A DNA stretch of 22,491 nucleotides, from contig CAYNOS010000038.1 in assembly GCA_964398985.1 (NCBI GenBank), positions 1 to 22,491 of the forward strand. Direction: 5' to 3'. The translations under genes were made by a program, and so were the position numbers. This document shows positions 7,620 to 14,531 of the stretch, piece by piece. Position 1 is the first letter of the stretch, and the number at the start of each line of letters is the position of its first letter. The notes under the pieces are model-generated. The model saw nothing but the letters and a program-made list of their open reading frames with translations. It searched no databases and was not told the DNA's origin. This DNA comes from CAYMRL01 sp964398985. GTDB taxonomy: Bacteria > Deinococcota > Deinococci > Deinococcales > Trueperaceae.

Positions 7620-8384
7620 TCAGCGCGCCAGCAGTCGTCCGAGCTGGTAGAAGAGCGGGGCCAGGACCAGCGCCGGCAGCAGCGACGCCACCCGCAGCCG
7701 CTTGATCTCCAGGAGGCCGAGACCCACGGCCAGGATCATCAGGCCGCCGACACCGTTGACCAGGAGCACGTTCGGGTCGCCGGCCGGGTCGGGCAGCATG
7801 GTCGCGAACACGCCGGCGCCCAGCGAGATGACGAGCTGGTACACGAGCACCACCAGCGCCGCGGCCAGCACCCCGAAGCCGAAGCTGGTCGCCAACGCCA
7901 GCGAGGAGAAGCCGTCCAAGGTCGACTTGAGCACTAGGTAGGGAGCGTCGCCGGTGAGCCCGTTCTGGACCGCCCCGAGCAGGGTCAGGGGTCCGACGCA
8001 GAACAGTAGCGAGGCGGTCACGAAGCCCTCGGTGAAGCGCCCGCGGCCGCGGAAGCGGCGCCTGAGACGGTTGCCGAGACGCTCGAGCGCTTCCTCGATG
8101 CCGAGCCACTCACCGAGAGCGCCGCCCACCGCCAGCGCCATCAGGGCGATCAGCACTCCCGGCGGGTTCGCCACCCGGCCGAGGTCGAACGCGTTGCTGA
8201 GCCCGATGTAGACGGTCACGAGACCGATGGCCTGCAACACCACGACAGTGATCTTGGGAGGCAGGCGTCCGCGCAGCGCCAGGCCCAGACTGCTGCCGAC
8301 GACCACCGTCAGCACGTTGAGCCAGGTTCCCCATGTCTGGTCCAGGAAGCTCAAGCGCTCATCCGGCCCCACCGGCCGCGCCAT
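7620..8384 (-). CDS. DUF554 family integral membrane protein
   Basis: A 254-aa polytopic membrane protein of the DUF554 (YdfK/YqgA-type) family, whose function is unestablished. The family-typical opening TWGTWLNVLTVVVGSSLGLAL starts at about residue 17. Further hydrophobic segments cover about 48-65, 78-92, 125-145, 165-190 and 205-240, with basic RLGNRLRRRFRGRGRF in a loop. Conserved-looking elements include GLSNAF, LLFCVGPLTLLG and LKSTLDGFSSLALA. The ATG at 8384 overlaps the upstream gene by 26 bases; a TTG at 8354 falls five bases after that gene's stop and would give a start nearer the conserved region, so the first ten residues are uncertain. It is the fifth gene of a packed minus-strand cluster. 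Confidence 0.88.
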   Translation of the reverse strand: MARPVGPDERLSFLDQTWGTWLNVLTVVVGSSLGLALRGRLPPKITVVVLQAIGLVTVYIGLSNAFDLGRVANPPGVLIALMALAVGGALGEWLGIEEALERLGNRLRRRFRGRGRFTEGFVTASLLFCVGPLTLLGAVQNGLTGDAPYLVLKSTLDGFSSLALATSFGFGVLAAALVVLVYQLVISLGAGVFATMLPDPAGDPNVLLVNGVGGLMILAVGLGLLEIKRLRVASLLPALVLAPLFYQLGRLLAR

Positions 8385-9033
8385 CGTCGGCGGGCGGAGC
8401 TGCGGCCTCGCCGTCCGAGAGGCCGGCGCCTCGTTCCTCGCCGCTGCGGGGACCGCTGCGGAGCACCAGGAAGGTCACCACCGCTCCTGCCAACAGCGGC
8501 AGACCGATGATCCAGGCCAGCCACGACAAGAGGTTCTGCGGGCCGGTCGCTGTCGGGGGCAGCACGAACGCCAGGCTGCCGATGTCCGCGTCGCCGAAGG
8601 TGACCGCCAACTCGGCCACGGCCTCCTCCTGCCTGAAGGTGCGGTCGACGACGCGCAGCAGGTAGTCGCCCGCCGGGGGCGTCGCGATCTCGGTTTCGTA
8701 GATGGCGGGGGCGGTTTCGATCAGTTGGTCGGTCTTCAGCGAGCCGTCGCCGCCTGCGGCTCCGGCGCCGGGCACGAACTCGACGAAGACGAGCGCGTCC
8801 TCGACGTCCGCCAGTGTCGGGTCGTGCAAGTGGATCCGCAACGAGACGCTAGCGCCGCTGACTGGAGGGTCGGGAGCGAACTCGATCACGCCCAGGACCA
8901 GAGTGGCGTGCGCCCTCACCGGCGCGCTTGTCAGCAGCCCCGAGGCGAGCACGGCGACGACGGTGAGCCACCGGGCTGCCGGCCGGCCGACGACCGGCCC
9001 GCGCGCCGGCAGGCCGCGTCTCGAACTAGTCAT
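8359..9033 (-). CDS. Secreted, C-terminally anchored CopC/YtkA-like beta protein
   Basis: A 224-aa protein with a signal peptide (basic start, hydrophobic 21-36, predicted cleavage after A41 in PVRA/HATL). A single extracytoplasmic beta domain follows (about 42-150), then a transmembrane helix (about 168-192) and a short acidic, glycine/alanine-rich tail. Segments VSLRIHLHDP, IYETEIATPPAGDYLLRVVD and AELAVTFG fit the immunoglobulin-like FixH/YtkA/CopC fold, judged by eye. If cleavage is as predicted the mature protein starts with histidine, which in CopC and related copper proteins ligates Cu(II) through its amino group and ring. It overlaps VanY by 8 nt and is near-coupled to DUF554. Copper binding is a hypothesis; only one further histidine pair-like position (HLHD, 69-71) is nearby. 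Confidence 0.65.
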   Translation of the reverse strand: MTSSRRGLPARGPVVGRPAARWLTVVAVLASGLLTSAPVRAHATLVLGVIEFAPDPPVSGASVSLRIHLHDPTLADVEDALVFVEFVPGAGAAGGDGSLKTDQLIETAPAIYETEIATPPAGDYLLRVVDRTFRQEEAVAELAVTFGDADIGSLAFVLPPTATGPQNLLSWLAWIIGLPLLAGAVVTFLVLRSGPRSGEERGAGLSDGEAAAPPADDGAAGGAG

Positions 9034-9811
9034 CGGTGTCCACCTCCTGCGCGGCGTGCCACAGTGCCACGCGTGGCACCAGTCCGCTCTCGTGGATGTG
9101 GGCGGCCAGCTCGCGCCCCACGTAGCGGTAGTGCCACGGCTCGTAGGTGTAGCAGCTCTCCGATTGGGCGCCTCGTGGGTAGCTCATGACGAAGCCGTGG
9201 CGCCAGCCGTTCGCCGCCAGCCAGGCGCCGGCCGGTTCGTTGCCCCAGTCGTCGAGATCCCATGCGGGCGGGCCGTCCTCGGAGCGGAAGTCGACGACGG
9301 TGCCGAGCTGGTGCTCGGAGTGGCCGGGGCGAGCGCTGGTGAGGAGTGCCCGCTCCTCGCCCTGGACGCTCACCCAGTAGGCGAAGGTGTCGGCCTGGTA
9401 GGCGTAACTGCGGTAGGCGGACTGGATCGCCAACGGGACACCGGCAGCCTGGGCGGCCGCCAGCAGCTCCCCGAGGTCGGTGAGGACATGCTCCCTGACG
9501 AGCAGGCTGCCGCCCGCCGTGGCGCCGCTCGGCAGAGCCGGAGCCACCGCGACGAGGTCGGGAGGCACGTACTCGGGAGGCAGCGCGAAGCGCGTGTCGA
9601 GCACCGTCACGGCCCACTGCGAGTAGGCGCGGGCCGGCGCCGGCTCGTCGGCATAGACACATGTCGGGGGAGCTGCGGAGGCGGTGATGGCGCTCGATGT
9701 CGTCACAGCTTCTCCAGGCGTCTGGGCGGCAGCGACCGGCGGTACCGGCAGCAGCAGAGCCAGCAGCGGGAGCACTGCCAGCGGGGCCCGTTCGGCAAGA
9801 CAACCTATCAC
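9026..9811 (-). CDS. VanY-type D-alanyl-D-alanine carboxypeptidase (peptidase M15B)
   Basis: Exported zinc peptidase that trims the terminal D-Ala of peptidoglycan stem peptides; 261 aa from the GTG at 9811. The signal peptide is hydrophobic at residues 9-28 with likely cleavage near AAA/Q. Catalytic-domain motifs are SAYRSYAYQ (131-139), GHSEHQLGTVVDF (163-175) and EPWHYRYVG (224-232). Predicted zinc ligands are H167, D174 and H227, with E224 as the catalytic base. Two cysteines (51 and 220) could form a disulfide. The gene starts 26 nt after the Fe-S protein and overlaps the next gene by 8 nt. Nothing nearby (no VanHAX-like genes) suggests glycopeptide resistance, so ordinary wall maturation is likelier. 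The start is uncertain because no good ribosome binding site is visible. Confidence 0.9.
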   Translation of the reverse strand: MIGCLAERAPLAVLPLLALLLPVPPVAAAQTPGEAVTTSSAITASAAPPTCVYADEPAPARAYSQWAVTVLDTRFALPPEYVPPDLVAVAPALPSGATAGGSLLVREHVLTDLGELLAAAQAAGVPLAIQSAYRSYAYQADTFAYWVSVQGEERALLTSARPGHSEHQLGTVVDFRSEDGPPAWDLDDWGNEPAGAWLAANGWRHGFVMSYPRGAQSESCYTYEPWHYRYVGRELAAHIHESGLVPRVALWHAAQEVDTDD

Positions 9812-9837
9812 CTGGCGGAAGCCCGTGCAGCGCGATC

Positions 9838-11433
9838 TCACAGCGGTCCCAGCAGGGTGCCGCGCATCTCCATCGGCTGCGCCCACAGGACGATCTGCAG
9901 CGCGGCGATCAACAGCAACAGCACGAGCACCGGCCATACCGCCAGCGCGCCGCGGCGCCCGAAGTCGCGTACCGCGATGCCCAGCGCCACGCCCGCCGCG
10001 AGCAAGGCGCTGATGGCGGTCACGAACGCCTGCACGGGGAAGAGCCAGGCGCTGGGCACGACCTGCGCCAGCCGCCAGTTGGTGTCTACCGGGAAGCCGC
10101 GGTACTCGAAGAAGTGCTGCGTCACCGGCACCACCGACAGCGCGCCGGTCAGCAGATGGAAGAGGAAGTGAGCGGCCCAGAAGCCGAAGCCGGAGACTAC
10201 GAAGACGTAGCCCCACCGCTCGAAGGCGGTGCGCAACCGGTCGCGGCTCGCGATCGTTGCCTGGCTCCCGCCGGCCGCCCCGAGCCGGTCCGCGAAGACG
10301 CCCGCCGCCACTATCGCGGCCAGTCCGAGTGCGGTGACGGCGGCGTACACCAACAGCAGCAAGCCGCCTTCGGAGCGCAGCCCGAGGCTCGCCGACAACC
10401 ACTCGGCCAGGTCGTAGTAGGCCGGCACCATCGCGAACGCGTTGAAGGCGCCCCAGATGCTCAGAAGCACCGCGAACGACATGACGGCGAGGCGGCCGCG
10501 CCGCGCCCACGCCTCCTTGACGAGCTCGCTGCCGGGACGGCGCAGGCGCAGCGCCACGTTGTCGTAAGGACACGCCCTCACGCAGTTGAAGCAGTAGGTG
10601 CAGTCCATGTTGGAGACGATGGTGGGCACGAACAGGTCGGTCTCGCAGCCAGGGAAGCGGCCGCTGCCGTTGGGCGCGGTGATCTCCTCGAGGGGGATGA
10701 ACGCCAGGCCGTCGGACGCGGAGCGGCTCGTGAGCTCGGTGGCGCTGGCTGCCGCGAGCGTGTGGCGTCCGTGCAGGCACGGCTTGTGCTCGCAGCTGCG
10801 GCACACGTCCGGGTCGACCGCCGCGATCTGGGTGGGCGACAGGGCCGCATACACGAAGTTGAAGTTCCCCAGCGGGCACACGTAACGACAGAACGTCCCT
10901 GCCTTGAACAGCGTGTCGACGGCCAGGGCCGCTCCGAAGTAGCCGATCACCAACCAGGCGGTGAGCCAGGGACTGGACCATAGGTCGTAGCGTTCGTAGA
11001 GGAAGAAGTAGACGAAGATCAGCCCCGCCATCAGCCACTTGCTCTTCAGCCACGTCGGCCAAGCGAGCTTGCCCGGCAGCAGGCGCTCGAGACGCCGACT
11101 CGCGCCGCGCGTGAGCATCAACGGGCAGGCGGCGCAGAACGCATTGCCGAACAGCGCCAAGGCGATCACGACCAGGCCGCGGTAGTGCAGCCACACGGTG
11201 GTCGTCGCGAGGTTGCGAGGAGCGATCTGGCGACCGGTCAGCCCGTCGACGACGACGAAGATCGCCAGCAGCAGCAGCGGCAGCTGGAAGATCAACCTCG
11301 AGTACTGCCAGCGCGCCAGTCGTCTCAGGCCGGGCAGCGAGAACAGGTCGAAGCCTCGCGGCTGCGGCGCCAGTGGTCCGGCGAGAACCTTGAGCTCCCG
11401 CGCTGTGCCCGGCGCCAGAGGGCCTCTGGCCAT
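9838..11433 (-). CDS. Polytopic membrane polyferredoxin (NapH/NosR/CcoG-like 4Fe-4S protein)
   Basis: A 531-aa membrane Fe-S protein with roughly nine predicted helices: four before and around the first cysteines (about 44-65, 86-104, 133-149, 156-176) and about five after residue 314. Cysteine motifs, numbered from the ATG at 11433, are FCAACP (C100, C103), FCRYVCPLG (C182, C186), CRSCEHKPC (C211, C214, C219), a lone C263, and a full [4Fe-4S] motif CX2CX2CX3CP at C278/281/284/288. The paired membrane CXnCP signatures recall NapH, NosR and CcoG/FixG, but the five-helix C-terminal region and order of motifs are not those of a family I can name. It overlaps the YtkA-like gene by one base (TGATG), implying coupling. 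Electron transfer across or at the membrane is the likely role; the donor and acceptor are unknown. Confidence 0.8.
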   Translation of the reverse strand: MARGPLAPGTARELKVLAGPLAPQPRGFDLFSLPGLRRLARWQYSRLIFQLPLLLLAIFVVVDGLTGRQIAPRNLATTTVWLHYRGLVVIALALFGNAFCAACPLMLTRGASRRLERLLPGKLAWPTWLKSKWLMAGLIFVYFFLYERYDLWSSPWLTAWLVIGYFGAALAVDTLFKAGTFCRYVCPLGNFNFVYAALSPTQIAAVDPDVCRSCEHKPCLHGRHTLAAASATELTSRSASDGLAFIPLEEITAPNGSGRFPGCETDLFVPTIVSNMDCTYCFNCVRACPYDNVALRLRRPGSELVKEAWARRGRLAVMSFAVLLSIWGAFNAFAMVPAYYDLAEWLSASLGLRSEGGLLLLVYAAVTALGLAAIVAAGVFADRLGAAGGSQATIASRDRLRTAFERWGYVFVVSGFGFWAAHFLFHLLTGALSVVPVTQHFFEYRGFPVDTNWRLAQVVPSAWLFPVQAFVTAISALLAAGVALGIAVRDFGRRGALAVWPVLVLLLLIAALQIVLWAQPMEMRGTLLGPL

Positions 11434-11867
11434 CAGTTGGACAAGGTCAGGAACAGCTCGGTCGTGACCTTGTACGCTCCCGGCAGGGAGACCTCGGCAG
11501 TGACTATCCAGTCGCCGGGCATGCTCGGCTCGAAACGCTCCAGCCGGTAGCGGCCCGGCTCGACCTCCGGAGCGCTCCACATCAGGCGAGGCATGCCGGC
11601 ATGGGTCATCTCGCCCACGATGACGACGTCGGCCTGGCTGACGGTCTCTCCGTCGCGGCTGACGAGCACCTCGACGGGGAAGCCGTTCATGCTGGTCCTG
11701 CCGATAGCCTGCAGCGAGATCGAGACGCCGCCTTCGGTGCGCGCGCCGTCGCCGGCAGCGCGGTCATCGGACGGTCTGCACGAGGCAGCGAGGGCGATCA
11801 GCAGGCAGCTCGCTGCCACCAGCAGCAGCGGCCGCCGAGCGGCTCGCGTGGTGATCCGTGTCGCCAT
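11433..11867 (-). CDS. YtkA/FixH-like lipoprotein
   Basis: A 144-aa protein with a basic N-terminus, hydrophobic residues 13-29 and a lipobox-like LAAS-C30, so the mature protein is probably lipid-anchored outside the membrane. Residues about 48-142 fit the YtkA/FixH beta-sandwich: GEMTHAGMPRLMW, then EPGRYRLERFEPSMPGDWIVTAEV, which closely follows that family's G-x-Y ... M-x-G-x-W pattern. M87, H89, M92 and M116 are possible soft-metal ligands. The ATG is six bases after TGATAGCAT, so the gene is probably leaderless and heads the downstream cluster, with its stop overlapping the polyferredoxin start. FixH partners FixG in cbb3 oxidase assembly, so this pairing is suggestive, but no oxidase or FixI/FixS gene is present here. 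Confidence 0.7.
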   Translation of the reverse strand: MATRITTRAARRPLLLVAASCLLIALAASCRPSDDRAAGDGARTEGGVSISLQAIGRTSMNGFPVEVLVSRDGETVSQADVVIVGEMTHAGMPRLMWSAPEVEPGRYRLERFEPSMPGDWIVTAEVSLPGAYKVTTELFLTLSN

Positions 11868-11873
11868 GCAGCG

Positions 11874-11882
11874 ATGCTATCA
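11874..11882 (-). promoter_or_regulatory. Extended -10 box TGATAGCAT before the YtkA-like gene
   Basis: It lies six bases upstream of the ATG at 11867 and matches the amidase box (12827-12835) at all nine positions and in the next five bases (CGCTG). It probably drives the 11867-7253 cluster. No -35 element is seen. Confidence 0.6.
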
Positions 11883-11938
11883 GCGGACGCAGGCCGTTTG
11901 GGGATCGCCTGGACGGCGGCGGCTACGCGGCGCGTCGC

Positions 11939-12820
11939 TCACCGTTCGATGCGCCGGATCTCGGCGAGGTAGTCGAGCACCCCGTTCTCGAGGGCGACGG
12001 CCAGCCGGTCGGGACGCTCGAGCCAAGCCCGATCGTCGGCGTTGCTCAGGTAGCCGAGCTCCACGAGCAGGGCCGGGGTTTCGCGGTGGACCGAGTGCTG
12101 GAAGCGCCGGTGGTTGAAGGCGTAGTACAGCAGCATGTTGCCCGAGACGTTGCGGTCGTCGTCAGGCAGCCGCGTCAGCGCCGTGTAGGCGCGGTCGACG
12201 GCCACCTTCAGGAGGGCCTCGTGCGGGTTGCGCGCGGGTCTGAAGTGAGCGCTCTTGTAGCCTCTGCGATCCTCGTCCGAGTTGGCGTCGGCGTGGATCG
12301 ACAGCAGCAGGTCAGCCCGGTAGTTCGGTGGCACCACGGCGCCCAGCAGGTCGACCTCGAAACCGTGGTCGGTCAGCCGGGCGGCCAGGGCCTCGGCCAC
12401 CGCCTGGTTGACTTCGACCTCGTCGAGCCCCCGGACGGAACCACCGGTCGACTGGCGCAGGTTCGCCAGCTCGTCGGGCGCGGAAGCAGCGTCGAGATGA
12501 CCGATCTGCAGACCGATGCGAACCGGGCCCCTGACCCTGTTCGCCAACTGCCTCAACCAGCCGTAGCGCGGGTAGGAGACCTCGCGCAGGTCGATCAGCG
12601 CTCGCTGTACGCTCCAGTTGCGTCCCTGCGTCGCGCCGGCAGGCGACGCGACCGCCGGCGCCGTCCCTGCCGGCCCCGTCTCGACCGCCTCGGTGGCGTT
12701 TCGCTCCCGGGCGCCCGCACCCAAGGCCGCCAAGGCGACCGAGCAGGCGACCAACGCTCCTACGAGGACCAGTCGGAGCCGCTTACGGAGCCGCCTCGGG
12801 GTGCCTGAACCTGACGACAC
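11939..12820 (-). CDS. N-acetylmuramoyl-L-alanine amidase (Amidase_3)
   Basis: Exported zinc amidase that cuts the bond between N-acetylmuramate and L-alanine in peptidoglycan during cell separation or turnover; 293 aa. A signal sequence or anchor lies at about 14-36. A 35-residue alanine/threonine-rich linker and a short charged segment precede the catalytic domain at about 98-290. Visible motifs are LQIGHLDA with the first zinc histidine, DEVEVNQAVAEALA with the zinc glutamate, ADLLLSIHADAN with the second histidine, and LLVELGYLSNADD with the catalytic glutamate. Family members usually have DPGHGG at the first site, so QIGHLD is a divergent form. No SH3, AMIN or LysM domain is evident. The GTG is six bases after a TGATAGCAT box. 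It lies downstream of phoU but has its own promoter. Confidence 0.92.
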   Translation of the reverse strand: MSSGSGTPRRLRKRLRLVLVGALVACSVALAALGAGARERNATEAVETGPAGTAPAVASPAGATQGRNWSVQRALIDLREVSYPRYGWLRQLANRVRGPVRIGLQIGHLDAASAPDELANLRQSTGGSVRGLDEVEVNQAVAEALAARLTDHGFEVDLLGAVVPPNYRADLLLSIHADANSDEDRRGYKSAHFRPARNPHEALLKVAVDRAYTALTRLPDDDRNVSGNMLLYYAFNHRRFQHSVHRETPALLVELGYLSNADDRAWLERPDRLAVALENGVLDYLAEIRRIER

Positions 12821-12826
12821 CCAGCG

Positions 12827-12835
12827 ATGCTATCA
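12827..12835 (-). promoter_or_regulatory. Extended -10 box TGATAGCAT of the amidase gene
   Basis: It ends six bases before the GTG at 12820, giving a leaderless arrangement. Its TGA forms the end of an adjacent 6-bp inverted repeat (12833-12847), so a protein bound there would block the promoter. Confidence 0.6.
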
Positions 12836-12861
12836 GGCGCCGCCTGAACTCCGCCGGCGGA
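12833..12861. repeat. Two adjacent short palindromes in the phoU-amidase gap
   Basis: 12833-12847 is a 6-bp inverted repeat (TCAGGC/GCCTGA) with a 3-base centre, and 12850-12861 is a perfect 12-base palindrome (TCCGCCGGCGGA). Together they fill the space between the phoU stop and the amidase -10. They may be operators, or may help end the phoU transcript; no T-tract is present. Confidence 0.45.
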
Positions 12862-12864
12862 ACT

Positions 12865-13515
12865 TCAGCGCAGCGCGTGGCGGTCGCCGGTCAGCCAGAA
12901 CGCGATGTGCTCGTTGACGTTCTCGATGTGATCACCGAGGCGCTCGAGGTAGCGCCCGACCTCGATCAAGGTCGAGGCCCTCGCGATGTTGGCGGGCTCC
13001 TCGATCATGTGACCGAGCAGCTCGCGCTGGATCTCAACGTACAGCTCGTCGATCTCCTGGTCCATCGCGTGAGCGGCGCCGGCGCGCTCCAGGTCGGCGT
13101 CGACGAAGGCGGCGGTGGTGGCAGCGAGCATCCGAGCGAGGACCTCGAAGATGCGCCTGAGGCCTGGGTGACGCTTCAGCGGCGGCAGCTTGGCAAGCTC
13201 CAAGCCGGCGCGCGCCACATGCTCGGCGTAGTCACCGGCGCGCTCCAAGTCGGTGACCGATTGGTAGGCGGCCCCGAGGAAGCGCAGGTCGCCGGCGGCA
13301 GGCTGTCTGCGAGCGATGACGGTGAGGATCCGGGTCTCGAGATCCTCGCGCAGCGAGTCGATGGCGCTGTCGCCCTCGATGGCGCGTGCGGCGGCGTCCT
13401 CGTCCTGCTCGAGCAGCGAGCGGGCGGCGAGCTCGCAGGCCTCGCGCACCAGGCTCAACATCCGCACCACCTCGCCCGTGATGCTCTGAAGGTCGTCCCC
13501 TAAGGCGCTGTTCAC
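12865..13515 (-). CDS. phoU: Phosphate signalling protein PhoU
   Basis: Cytoplasmic helical protein that links the PstSCAB phosphate transporter to the PhoR-type kinase and restrains phosphate uptake when phosphate is plentiful; 216 aa, a standard two-repeat PhoU. Each repeat has its metal-cluster motif: DLERAGDYAEHVAR in the first and ERLGDHIENVNEHI in the second. The start GTG (13515) is preferred over the TTG two codons upstream because a TATCAT box would then be nine bases away and the conserved N-terminus begins straight after. pst and phoBR genes are not in the window, so it stands alone here. It follows an unknown membrane protein gene and is followed by the amidase gene, each with its own candidate promoter. 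Confidence 0.95.
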   Translation of the reverse strand: MNSALGDDLQSITGEVVRMLSLVREACELAARSLLEQDEDAAARAIEGDSAIDSLREDLETRILTVIARRQPAAGDLRFLGAAYQSVTDLERAGDYAEHVARAGLELAKLPPLKRHPGLRRIFEVLARMLAATTAAFVDADLERAGAAHAMDQEIDELYVEIQRELLGHMIEEPANIARASTLIEVGRYLERLGDHIENVNEHIAFWLTGDRHALR

Positions 13516-13524
13516 GTTCAACCC

Positions 13525-13530
13525 ATGATA
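13525..13530 (-). promoter_or_regulatory. -10 box TATCAT for phoU
   Basis: A minus-strand TATCAT lies three bases before a TTG and nine before the preferred GTG, which argues for the GTG as the start of a leaderless message. Confidence 0.45.
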
Positions 13531-13591
13531 GGCGAAGTCTTGGTGCCGCGGTCCCGATGCGCTCGAAGGTTGGGAGGATCGGCCGGTCGGA

Positions 13592-14482
13592 TCAGCGGGT
13601 GAACTCGTCCTCGGGCAGGACGGCCGGCGGCAGGCTGCGCTGACGCACCGGACGCACGCGCGCCAGCGGCGTCTCCGGCGCCACCAACGTGCGCCCGCCG
13701 CGCTGCTCGCGTTCCAGCACCCCGCGATGGGTCACGAAGGCGGTGGCCGCCGGCGCGTCGCTCTTCGCCAGGCCGCCTCGCGCGACGCGGCCGCCGTGAC
13801 GCCAGCGTCCCTCCACCCCGGCGGTGCGCGGACCGATGCGCGAGCTCGGGAAGGCCGCGTGGTAGGCGGACGGGCCCACCAGGGCCAGGAGCGCGGTCAC
13901 CAACAGCAGGCCCGGCAGGTGCGGGCCGTGTTGGGCCGCCAGAGAACCGAGGCTGATCGCGTCTCCTCGCGCCGCTGACAAGGCTATGCCACCGGTTCCC
14001 CAAGCGAGAGCGTAGGCGAGGGGGGCGTTGACTGGTCCCGCCAAGCGGCTGATCCGCGGGGAGGGGTAGATCGCCAACCAGCCGAGCACGGTCAACTCGA
14101 GCGCCAACACCAGCTCCGGCAGGCCGGGCAGTGGCGTGGTGCTGGCGAAGGCCGCGTGCAGCACGCCGGCCAGTAGGCCGATGCTGGGACCGTACGCGAG
14201 TGCCGCCAGGTAGACGGGGAAGCGACTGACTCCGCTCAGCCACGAGCGCCAGGCCGACTCAGGGGGCGCCAGGTACTCGGCGGAGGCCGCCATCAGGAAC
14301 GCCAGAGCCACCAGACCGAGTATCCGCATCACGGCGCGCGGGTTCGCTAGCGCCAGGATGTCTCCCCGACTCAGTCCCCCGAACAGCGACACGACCGCCA
14401 GCAGCAGTGCGGCGGCCAGCGAGTAGGCGAGGACCGGGTCCTGAGCTGCCGATGCCAGCAGCGGCTCGAGCTGTGGTGGCAT
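13592..14482 (-). CDS. Integral membrane protein of unknown function with a hydrophilic tail
   Basis: A 296-aa protein with about six hydrophobic segments (about 17-38, 51-70, 85-113, 123-141, 152-171, 190-210) and a basic, polar C-terminal tail from 211 onward that is likely cytoplasmic. The segment SRFPVYLAALAYGPSIGLLAGVLHAAF resembles the glycine-rich membrane regions of ECF-transporter substrate-binding subunits, but the similarity is general and no ATPase or T-component gene is nearby. The ATG at 14482 is chosen because TGCTAGATT ends seven bases upstream; an ATG at 14509 lies on the wrong side of that box. It is followed, 76 nt later, by phoU, and lies 49 nt after a glycosyltransferase gene. 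I do not recognise the family. Confidence 0.7.
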   Translation of the reverse strand: MPPQLEPLLASAAQDPVLAYSLAAALLLAVVSLFGGLSRGDILALANPRAVMRILGLVALAFLMAASAEYLAPPESAWRSWLSGVSRFPVYLAALAYGPSIGLLAGVLHAAFASTTPLPGLPELVLALELTVLGWLAIYPSPRISRLAGPVNAPLAYALAWGTGGIALSAARGDAISLGSLAAQHGPHLPGLLLVTALLALVGPSAYHAAFPSSRIGPRTAGVEGRWRHGGRVARGGLAKSDAPAATAFVTHRGVLEREQRGGRTLVAPETPLARVRPVRQRSLPPAVLPEDEFTR

Positions 14483-14489
14483 GGCGGTA

Positions 14490-14498
14490 AATCTAGCA
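14490..14498 (-). promoter_or_regulatory. Extended -10 box TGCTAGATT for the membrane protein gene
   Basis: It ends seven bases before the ATG at 14482 and fits TGnTAnnnT. It lies inside the 49-base gap after the glycosyltransferase gene and decides between the two candidate ATGs. Confidence 0.5.
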
Positions 14499-14531
14499 CG
14501 GGCCCGCATCCGGGCCGCGCGGCCACCGGCG

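Noticed and set aside
9026..9811. Glycopeptide-resistance determinant (vanY of a van cluster)
   Set aside because: No vanH, vanA/B-type ligase, vanX or van two-component genes are nearby; the M15B family is widespread in wall maintenance.
9812..11194. Long minus-strand open frame extending VanY upstream across the polyferredoxin gene
   Set aside because: The extension is arginine/proline-rich shadow sequence over the Fe-S protein gene; VanY's signal peptide begins right after the GTG at 9811.
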